Assembly: GCF_900111235.1 (NCBI RefSeq)
Contig: NZ_FOJI01000017.1
Span: 1-64,000 of the forward strand
Direction: 5' to 3'
DNA length: 64,000 bases
Source: [Clostridium] fimetarium
Lineage (GTDB): Bacteria; Bacillota; Clostridia; Lachnospirales; Lachnospiraceae
The notes below the pieces were generated by a model that worked only from the letters and a program-made list of their open reading frames with translations, was not told the origin of the DNA and did not search any database. Positions 57,572-64,000 of the stretch are shown piece by piece (within the stretch, counting starts at the first letter, position 1; each line of letters begins with the position of its first letter). Both the position numbers and the translations under genes were made by a program.

Positions 57572-59239
57572 ATGAAATGTCCAAAATGTGGTAACGAATA
57601 TGATGGCGTTTCTTGTCCACAGTGCAAGGGAGCCAAGGTCATTATCAATGATAATGATTATTTGCGCAGAAAGAAAGAGTATGAAGAAAATGGGAAGATA
57701 TTAGGCATAAAGGTAAAGAAGGACCCATTAGATATTCACAAGTTCAACGCTGATAAGGAAATAGAATCTGAATTTTTAGAGCTTCCAAAGGTTAATGATG
57801 AGATAAAAAAATTAAAAAGTATCGTTAATAAAACGATAAAAAAACATCATAACAAAAAAAGTAATAAGAAAAAGAAAAATAGTACCAATAAAATAGTAGC
57901 AAAGGCACTTTTAAAAAAGTATTGGCTAAAGGCATCAATATTTTTAATAACAATAATTATAATCATAATAGCTGGTACAGGTGTTTATGGGCTCATTAAA
58001 AGATTTAATATGACGCTTTATATTGTTGGTACGGATGGAAGAATATGTACAGGTGGCTCATTGGAAAATAAGCTGATTAGTAATGTAAGTGATGTTATAT
58101 TTTCCTTGGACGGAGAGTCTTTTTATGAAGAAAAACTACCATCAGAAATTAGCGATAAAACAATTATTTTTTCATATGCGAGCCAAAAGGGTGATTATTT
58201 TGTAGCTGAAGTATATGATAATGTTAGTACATATACGCTATATGTTTGGAGCGACGGTGGGGTTAAGAAGATTATCGAAGGAACGAATGAGAAGGAAGTA
58301 AAGTACATTTCTGATAGTGGTAGGGTATTATTTACAGATATCACCTACTTATACGCAGGTGCGGTAAGTAATATTGGATTATATGAATATGATGCCGCAG
58401 CTTCAATTGATAAGAGCTCTGAAAAAGGGGTGCTTTCACTGATAGAAAAAAATATTAGAAGCCAGTATTTGTATTTGAAGAATAGTACATTAGTTTATCT
58501 AGATAGTTCTAATGCGTTATATACAATTAATTTTGCAAAGTTAACAGACAAAACGCTTGTTGCAAAAAATATCAATGATATATATGGAGTTTCTAATGAA
58601 ATGGATAATCTGTATAGTAATTCAACCGCGATTGTAAAAGATTCAGGTAAAAGTGAAGCATTTATATATTCACAAAGTGGAGAATTCTACTATTATGAGG
58701 TGAGTAGCGAAGCGACAACATACTTGTTTGATTCCACACTTTCAGGGGTGGAAATAATATATGAGAAAAGTCATGGAGACGTGTATTGCATTAGTATGAG
58801 TAATATAAGTTATGGTACAATCAAAAATGATAGTGTTACAGAAATGACTAGCTTAGACAATATGAGCAGTACAGAAGATAAATGTTATTATCCAGATACT
58901 TCAACACTTGTATATGTCACTAAAGTTGGTCAATTAGTTTCTGTAAATAGAGGGAATAAAACAGCAATAAGAAGCGGAGTTTCATCCGAATCATTGAATC
59001 TTGTTAGGAATTCTGTTGGACTAACGTATATTGCAGACGGGGTTCAGTATTACAGAAATAGCCTGGCTGCAGCTGAGATAAAACTCCAGGAGCTTGCGTC
59101 TGGTAATGATACATCGCAGTCGTTAATATACAAAAATAATATATATTTCATGTCTGCGCAAGGAGAACTTTGTTACTGCAGTTTGAAGGGTAAGGATTTT
59201 AGCACATTTGGACCGGTTACATCTTTTTGGGTGAAGTAA
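57572..59239 (+). CDS. Zinc-ribbon, single-pass membrane protein with large extracytoplasmic domain
   Basis: A 555-residue protein I cannot name. It starts with a zinc ribbon (CPKCG and CPQC within 19 residues), then a Lys-rich, helical cytoplasmic stretch (about 30-120), a single membrane helix (about 124-146, ASIFLITIIIIIIAGTGVYGLI) and about 400 outer residues of short beta strands with repeated DSS/Y-rich segments, possibly a propeller of the WD40-like or TolB type. Zinc-ribbon-plus-helix proteins in Firmicutes often monitor the envelope. No operon partner; it stands alone after glyS. Confidence 0.7.
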   Translation: MKCPKCGNEYDGVSCPQCKGAKVIINDNDYLRRKKEYEENGKILGIKVKKDPLDIHKFNADKEIESEFLELPKVNDEIKKLKSIVNKTIKKHHNKKSNKKKKNSTNKIVAKALLKKYWLKASIFLITIIIIIIAGTGVYGLIKRFNMTLYIVGTDGRICTGGSLENKLISNVSDVIFSLDGESFYEEKLPSEISDKTIIFSYASQKGDYFVAEVYDNVSTYTLYVWSDGGVKKIIEGTNEKEVKYISDSGRVLFTDITYLYAGAVSNIGLYEYDAAASIDKSSEKGVLSLIEKNIRSQYLYLKNSTLVYLDSSNALYTINFAKLTDKTLVAKNINDIYGVSNEMDNLYSNSTAIVKDSGKSEAFIYSQSGEFYYYEVSSEATTYLFDSTLSGVEIIYEKSHGDVYCISMSNISYGTIKNDSVTEMTSLDNMSSTEDKCYYPDTSTLVYVTKVGQLVSVNRGNKTAIRSGVSSESLNLVRNSVGLTYIADGVQYYRNSLAAAEIKLQELASGNDTSQSLIYKNNIYFMSAQGELCYCSLKGKDFSTFGPVTSFWVK

Positions 59240-59294
59240 GTACATATACAAACAAGTACATATACATAAAATTACAATAAGTTATATAACATTG

Positions 59295-59326
59295 AAATGC
59301 CCCTGTCAATTTGATAGGGGGCATTT
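59295..59326. terminator. Terminator between convergent genes
   Basis: AAATGCCCCTGTC pairs with GATAGGGGGCATTT (one G-T pair, one bulge), with TTTTC to the right. Confidence 0.65.
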
Positions 59327-59355
59327 TCGTTATCATATGCGAAAGTATAATTCCT

Positions 59356-60924
59356 TTAAATCTCTTTATTCATTTCATTCATTTCATTAATTATTTCCCT
59401 AATCTTACTCTCACTGTTAATGTCAGCTAAAATAACAAGATAATCCCCTACCTTTATTTCTGTATCTCCTTTTGGAATTATCTCTCTGTCTCCTCTTTTA
59501 ACTCCAACTAGGAGGCATTTCTGAGGCCACTTTATCATTTTCACCTGAAGGTTTTCAAAATGAGAACCGTGCTGTACGATAATTTCTACCGTTATTTTTT
59601 TGTTGCTCTCTTTTTCTTCTCCTAGTTGTTCCTTTGCAAGCAAATTGTCTAGAAGTGCTTCGTATACTGGCGGGCTCTTTAGTAAGTCAGCTACGACATA
59701 AGCCGTCACTGCAACAACAGTCAGCGGTAGCATATGGTTAAATGAGCCGGTCATTTCTATTATAAGCACGATTCCTGTTATTGGCGCTCTAACGATAGCG
59801 GTAAAATATCCTGCCATCGCAAGGATAACGAAATTATAAAATAATTTTTGGTCGAAACCAAGATAATTAATAGATATTTCGGCAAATATAGCCCCTATTG
59901 CTGCGCCTAGTACAAGTAGTGGAAAGAATATTCCACCTGGGGTGCCTGAACCAAAACTTACTACGGAAAAGATAAATTTGATGATGAAAATGATTATCAG
60001 GAACCATATACCATTTTCAGGGGTTAGTTCCTCTATTATTCGGTGCCCACCGCCCAAAACAATCGGAAAGGTGAGTCCTAAAATCCCGGCCAATACAAAA
60101 GGAACTATGACTTTGGTACGCGTATTTAAGAACTTAACTTTTGTGTAAAGTTTTTGTACGCTTAACAATGCGTAATTGTAGAACGCACCCAATCCTCCTA
60201 GACATATTCCTAAAATTATAAGTAGCCAGTAACTATTTAAAGGAATTGCTTCGGTGACCTGAAAGTTAAAAATCGGAGCTATTCCAAACACTTGCTTGGA
60301 AACGAAGTCTGCCGCTACAGCTGCCGACATTATGGACAGTAAGATTACTGGTGAAAAATATTTAAAAATCTCTTCTAATGCAAATATAACTCCAGCCAGA
60401 GGAGCGTTGAAAGCTGCAGCTAGTCCAGCGCTTGCTCCGCTTGCCATAAGTATTTTTCGCTCCAGTCGGCTTGTACCTATCTTGTTTCCAATTCCCTCGG
60501 CTACGCAGGCGCCAATCTGGATGGATGGACCTTCTCTACCAAGAGATAGTCCGCCGGCTATCGCTATAGCACCACCCAGAAATTTGAGGCACAAGGTATG
60601 CAACCAGTGTTTCCTTTTTCTGAAATGGCCTTTCAATATGCCCTCTAACTGAGGTATTCCACTTCCTGAAATCATTTTATCCTTAGAAATTAGAAATCCA
60701 ACAAAGTAGCCCATTATACAAAGGGACGCCAGTATGAGTGGTATAAATAAGAGATTATTTCTCAAAAATCCATACATCATAAAAGCAAAAGATTCAGCGT
60801 AAGTTAGTGTTAGCCTATATAGGACCGCAACTGAGCCCGCCGCTACACCCACAAGCAGGCTCTTAAAAATAATTGAAATTTTCCTTGAATTATCATCCGT
60901 TAATATCTTATAATTGTTCTTCAT
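59356..60924 (-). CDS. ClC-family chloride channel/transporter with TrkA-C domain
   Basis: A 522-residue membrane protein with the ClC selectivity motifs GSGIPQLEG, GREGPSIQIG (with the gating Glu) and GGIFFP, plus about ten or more helices up to residue 420. The C-terminal 85 residues form a TrkA-C (RCK) regulatory domain (VQHGSHFENLQVK to GDYLVILADI). Whether it is a Cl-/H+ exchanger or a channel cannot be decided. Start 60924 is preferred because GGAG is 9 bases upstream; the frame from 60939 overlaps that site. Confidence 0.93.
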   Translation of the reverse strand: MKNNYKILTDDNSRKISIIFKSLLVGVAAGSVAVLYRLTLTYAESFAFMMYGFLRNNLLFIPLILASLCIMGYFVGFLISKDKMISGSGIPQLEGILKGHFRKRKHWLHTLCLKFLGGAIAIAGGLSLGREGPSIQIGACVAEGIGNKIGTSRLERKILMASGASAGLAAAFNAPLAGVIFALEEIFKYFSPVILLSIMSAAVAADFVSKQVFGIAPIFNFQVTEAIPLNSYWLLIILGICLGGLGAFYNYALLSVQKLYTKVKFLNTRTKVIVPFVLAGILGLTFPIVLGGGHRIIEELTPENGIWFLIIIFIIKFIFSVVSFGSGTPGGIFFPLLVLGAAIGAIFAEISINYLGFDQKLFYNFVILAMAGYFTAIVRAPITGIVLIIEMTGSFNHMLPLTVVAVTAYVVADLLKSPPVYEALLDNLLAKEQLGEEKESNKKITVEIIVQHGSHFENLQVKMIKWPQKCLLVGVKRGDREIIPKGDTEIKVGDYLVILADINSESKIREIINEMNEMNKEI

Positions 60925-61251
60925 TATAGTTTTCTCCATATGCTTGCAAAGTTTATGTATTGCAGTGCATTTTCCATTATAACTCTATGCAAATGAAATT
61001 ACAAATTCGTAACTTTATGGGGGGACAATTATAATACAGAAAAACAACTTGAAGAGTAAAATTAAATTCAAAATAGATAAAATTTAAATTTATGGAAATA
61101 AAGAGTATGCTAAATAGTGAAATATTTAACAATTTGTTGATTGAGAGGATGTTTTGCAAACAAATTTAGTTCAAATTTGTTTGGATTCCTAGTTAAGATA
61201 AATAATATATTTTAACCTTAGGGAATAATATTCAAAAACAGAGGAGAAAGA
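60925..61251. promoter_or_regulatory. Divergent intergenic region with inverted repeat
   Basis: 327 AT-rich bases between the divergent ClC and surface-protein genes, with no gene seen. CAAACAAATTT (61157-61167) and AAATTTGTTTG (61173-61183) form a perfect 11-bp inverted repeat with a five-base spacer, a likely operator for the surface-protein gene. A possible promoter (TTGGAT, then AATATA) follows. Confidence 0.5.
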
Positions 61252-62646
61252 ATGAATAGAAAAGTTAAAAAAATAATGACATTGTGTGCAACAATTATGT
61301 CGGCATTCGTTATTGTTTTATTTACATCTATGAATGGAAATGCAGCAGAGGTTAATTCTACATTGAATGTCTGCAATTATAATGGAACCTCATATGCAAC
61401 GATTGAAGAGGCAATATTAGCGATTGGTGATGGTACAGGTACAATTCAAGTAACCAAAGATGTAATACTTACTAATTGTCTAGATTTTACAAAGGGTAAT
61501 ATTACTTTGGATTTAGCAGGACACATTGTTGACTTACCAGATGGTAAGGATTATGCAGCAGCTCAGATCGATGAATTGGCAACTTTGAAATTAGTTGATT
61601 CAGTTGGTGCAGGAAAGTTTACATCAAGTAATGTATATTATGGAATTGTTTTTGTTGCAGGTGGAACATTTATTATGGATGGTGGTACCATAGAATTGAC
61701 AAATAAGTTCCCAACAGCTAATGGTTATGGTATATATTGTAATTATGGAAAGGTTCAAATTAACGTAGGAACAATCAATGCTGACTTTCCTATCTATTCT
61801 TCAGGGAAATTTGGTGTATCAACTTTAAATATAACTGGCGGAACATTTAATGCGACAAGAAATTCTGTAATTGAAGGAGATACTGTTGCAAATATTTCTG
61901 GTGGAAAATTCACAATTGCTACGGATTCAGTACAGGGCAGAGCATTGTTAATAGGTCTTTGGAATGAGGGTAATGGAGATAAAACTCCTGTAGTTAAAAT
62001 TACTGGTGGAGAATTTCATGGCGTTTTAGCTGGAATTATGGTTATTAATGGAGCAGAGGTATCACCTGTTAGTAATACATATTTTCAAACAAATATTATT
62101 CCAGCTGGATATGCACTTTCAAATAATGCAATCCTCACTGATAAAGACGGAAGTATATATACAGATAAGGATATTACTATTAATACAATTGTTTATAATA
62201 TCAAGTATGAGAATATGGGCGAAGCAAATAATACGAGTAATGTAAATACTTATACCGTAAAAGACGCAATCACTTTAAAGGATATATCAAAGGCTGGTTA
62301 TGACTTTAATGGTTGGTATGATTCTGCAACAGGTGGAAATAAAATCACAACTATCGCTAAGGGAACAATTGGAGAAACAACTTTATATGCACGTTTCACA
62401 GCAATTGTAGCTGCAGTTGAACCTACAACAGAAGCTGTTACAGAAGCTGCAACAGAAGCTGCAACAGAAGCTGCAACAGAAGCTGCAACAGAGGCTGTTA
62501 CAGAAGCTGCAACTACCCAGGTAGTAACTGCTTCTACCAACCCTAAGACAGGTGATGATTTTCCACTTGCTTTAATGGTAATATTATGTACAGCATCAAC
62601 ATTGGGTTTAGTACTTATATCAAAAAACAAAAAGTTGGTTAAGTAA
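61252..62646 (+). CDS. Cell-wall-anchored surface protein with beta-helix and InlB-type repeat
   Basis: 464 residues. Signal peptide (1-31, ending GNAA); Gly/Thr-rich beta-strand repeats (about 40-290, with TGGTFN, SGGKF, TGGEF) like a right-handed beta helix; one Listeria-Bacteroides repeat (about 330-382, AGYDFNGWYDSATGG); an extended TEA-rich linker (about 388-425) from 12-bp DNA repeats; and a C-terminal NPKTGD, hydrophobic helix and KNKKLVK tail, a variant of the LPxTG sortase signal. Probably wall-attached; ligand unknown. A terminator follows. Confidence 0.85.
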   Translation: MNRKVKKIMTLCATIMSAFVIVLFTSMNGNAAEVNSTLNVCNYNGTSYATIEEAILAIGDGTGTIQVTKDVILTNCLDFTKGNITLDLAGHIVDLPDGKDYAAAQIDELATLKLVDSVGAGKFTSSNVYYGIVFVAGGTFIMDGGTIELTNKFPTANGYGIYCNYGKVQINVGTINADFPIYSSGKFGVSTLNITGGTFNATRNSVIEGDTVANISGGKFTIATDSVQGRALLIGLWNEGNGDKTPVVKITGGEFHGVLAGIMVINGAEVSPVSNTYFQTNIIPAGYALSNNAILTDKDGSIYTDKDITINTIVYNIKYENMGEANNTSNVNTYTVKDAITLKDISKAGYDFNGWYDSATGGNKITTIAKGTIGETTLYARFTAIVAAVEPTTEAVTEAATEAATEAATEAATEAVTEAATTQVVTASTNPKTGDDFPLALMVILCTASTLGLVLISKNKKLVK

Positions 62647-62683
62647 TAAGTTTAAAAGACAAATAATTAAAATTTATAAGATG

Positions 62684-62730
62684 ATGCGACCACGTTTTGT
62701 TGGTCGCATTTTTAATGCGCTTTTTTTTAT
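62684..62730 (+). terminator. Terminator after the surface-protein gene
   Basis: ATGCGACCA (62684-62692) pairs with TGGTCGCAT (62701-62709), followed by TTTTAATGCGC and then eight T. Confidence 0.85.
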
Positions 62731-62733
62731 TAC

Positions 62734-62772
62734 TTGACATACGTAAAAGAATATTGTATATATAGTATATAC
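62734..62772 (+). promoter_or_regulatory. Promoter and operator of the GntR operon
   Basis: TTGACA (62734-62739) with TATATA (62757-62762), 17-base spacer. The -10 lies within the perfect dyad GTATATA-TAG-TATATAC (62756-62772), and TATATACAATAT further on mirrors ATATTGTATATA. Placement suggests autorepression by the encoded GntR protein. Confidence 0.7.
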
Positions 62773-62816
62773 ACAATGTATGCAGCATATATACAATATA
62801 AAGGAGAGGCCATCCT

Positions 62817-63188
62817 GTGAATATTATAATTAGTAATTCAAGTAACAAACCGATTTATGAGCAAATCACAGATCAAGTTAAGAATATTATTATTTCCGGA
62901 GAAATGACGACTGGAGATGTACTGCCGTCAATGAGACTTTTGGCGAAGGAACTACGAATAAGCGTAATTACAACCAAAAGAGCTTATGAGGAACTTGAAA
63001 GAGAAGGGTTTATTGAGACAGTAACGGGTAAAGGCAGTTTTGTGGCCGACAAAAATCCGCAAATTTTAAGAGAAGAACATTTAAAACGTATTGAAGAACA
63101 TTTGATTCATGCATGTGACCTTGCGAAAGTAGCAAAAATTTCTGAAGAAGAGTTAGTCGTAATGTTAAAATTAATATATGAAGAATAA
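62817..63188 (+). CDS. GntR-family regulator, YtrA subfamily
   Basis: A 123-residue repressor: winged helix (KPIYEQITDQVKNIIISGEM, LPSMRLLAKELRISVITTKRAYEELEREGFI, GKGSFV) and a short C-terminal helical pair for dimerisation, without an effector domain. This short form is typical of YtrA regulators encoded in front of ABC transporters, as here. GTG 62817 follows AAGGAGAGG by 7 bases. Confidence 0.93.
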   Translation: MNIIISNSSNKPIYEQITDQVKNIIISGEMTTGDVLPSMRLLAKELRISVITTKRAYEELEREGFIETVTGKGSFVADKNPQILREEHLKRIEEHLIHACDLAKVAKISEEELVVMLKLIYEE

Positions 63189-63227
63189 AGATGTGAAGTG
63201 CCGATTTGTGGCAAGAAGGGAGTTTTA

Positions 63228-64000
63228 TGAAAAATAGTAGTTTAGTTAAAAATAGTATTGTTGTTGATAAAATCAGTAAACATTATGATGGGTTTTCGTT
63301 AGAAAATGTAAGCTTTAATTTACCGAAAGGCTGTATTATGGGATTTATCGGAGAAAATGGAGCTGGCAAGTCGACTACGATTAAGATAATCCTTGATTTG
63401 GTTAAGCAGGAAACTGGAACTGTAAATGTTTTAGGAGATAGTGCACAAAATGCAAATGTTAGGGAGGATATAGGCGTTGTATTTGATGAGGGTTGTTTTC
63501 CGGATGATATAACCGTTGATAATTTAAAAACTTCATTTCAGTATATTTATAAAAATTGGGATAGTAATTTATTTGATGACTATTTAAAAAGATTTGCGCT
63601 TCCCCATAAGAAGAAAATGAAAGATTTTTCAAGAGGAATGAAGATGAAACTCGCAATTGCGGTTGCATTGTCACATAAGGCCAAACTTTTAGTTTTGGAT
63701 GAGGCAACAAGTGGTCTTGATCCAATAGTGAGAGAACAGATTCTTGATGTATTTATGGAGTTCATACAAAATGAAGAAAATTCAATACTGCTTTCCTCAC
63801 ATATCGTGAGTGACTTGGAAAAGGTATGTGATTATATTACATTTATTCATGAAGGACAGATTATACTTTCGAAGGAAAAAGATTTGCTGATGGAACAGTT
63901 CGGATTACTAAAATGCTCGAAAAAGGAATTAGAGAATGTTCCCAAAGATGCAATTGAACGAGTTCGTGAGAATCAATTCGGGGTTGAAGCATTGGTAAAA
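63228..64000 (+). CDS. ABC transporter ATPase, YtrB-like (truncated by window end)
   Basis: Open from ATG 63228 (GAAGGGAG upstream) to the window edge, 257 complete codons. Walker A is GENGAGKST, the signature is FSRGMKMKLAIA, Walker B is LLVLDEAT and the His loop LSSHIVSD. It is the second gene of the GntR operon, and a permease gene is expected beyond 64000. Family members are linked to export or cell-wall stress; substrate unknown. Confidence 0.92.

Noticed and set aside
61133-61150. Third Rex box (TTTAACAATTTGTTGA)
   Set aside because: The half-sites are in the reverse order (TAACA…TGTT) with the wrong spacing.

Overview
The window reads as the chromosome of a low-GC, Gram-positive, anaerobic Clostridia-type bacterium, most likely Lachnospiraceae (inference). 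Supporting signs are AT-rich DNA with AGGAGG-type ribosome binding sites, an intact CIRCE-hrcA-grpE-dnaK-dnaJ operon, the rex / acpS / nnr / alr / ndoA neighbourhood, a rubrerythrin, a split MetH, Csp-like intracellular subtilases, a secreted pectin-degrading giant protein and an agr-type quorum-sensing locus. Almost all long genes are on the + strand. The only transposase sequence is a 44-codon tail at the left edge.

Layout: 1-5357 holds a transposase remnant, the MetH reactivation protein and MetH, Rex, a coiled-coil protein and AcpS. 5361-6056 is a repeat zone: a tandemly amplified long-hairpin element followed by a hexanucleotide microsatellite. 6123-11732 is nnr (with a microsatellite-derived insertion inside the enzyme), alr, ndoA and two membrane proteins. 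11767-17335 is metY, a decayed PAS/GAF sensor gene, rubrerythrin, an ABC transporter pair and ilvH-ilvC. 17329-17492 is a perfectly abutting four-arm cloverleaf. 17736-25248 is a MerR regulator and the 2181-residue pectinesterase/double-esterase surface protein, whose promoter has the 19-bp spacer typical of MerR control. 25565-32281 is leuCD, a second duplicated hairpin element, an AP2-domain protein, a diguanylate cyclase, a YhcH protein and thrC. 32478-40038 is small proteins, a four-domain FAD oxidoreductase-rhodanese-TusA-DsrE fusion and twin subtilases. 40222-45354 is the heat-shock operon. 45795-48764 is a complete agr-like locus (regulator, kinase, AgrB and a 45-residue AgrD). 48977-50638 is a DUF5692 membrane protein with its TetR regulator. 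50951-59239 is an M16C peptidase, era, recO, glyS and a zinc-ribbon membrane protein. 59356-64000 is a ClC channel, a sortable surface protein and a GntR / ABC ATPase operon cut by the window end.

Two themes stand out. First, five large near-palindromic elements (5361-5831, 17329-17492, 27382-27699, 45362-45545, 53869-54032) each start within about 10 bases of a stop codon. The first and last share a 118-bp core with compensatory base-pair changes but have unrelated, individually perfect outer arms. Second, the agr locus encodes a peptide precursor with an evident core (Cys-Met-Gly-Phe-Leu ahead of a Gln-Pro-Lys-x-Pro tail) and LytTR-type direct repeats in front of agrB, so a self-contained signalling circuit can be drawn. 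The metabolic genes (metH, metY, ilvH, ilvC, leuCD, thrC) form an amino-acid biosynthesis theme without recognisable riboswitches or T-boxes.
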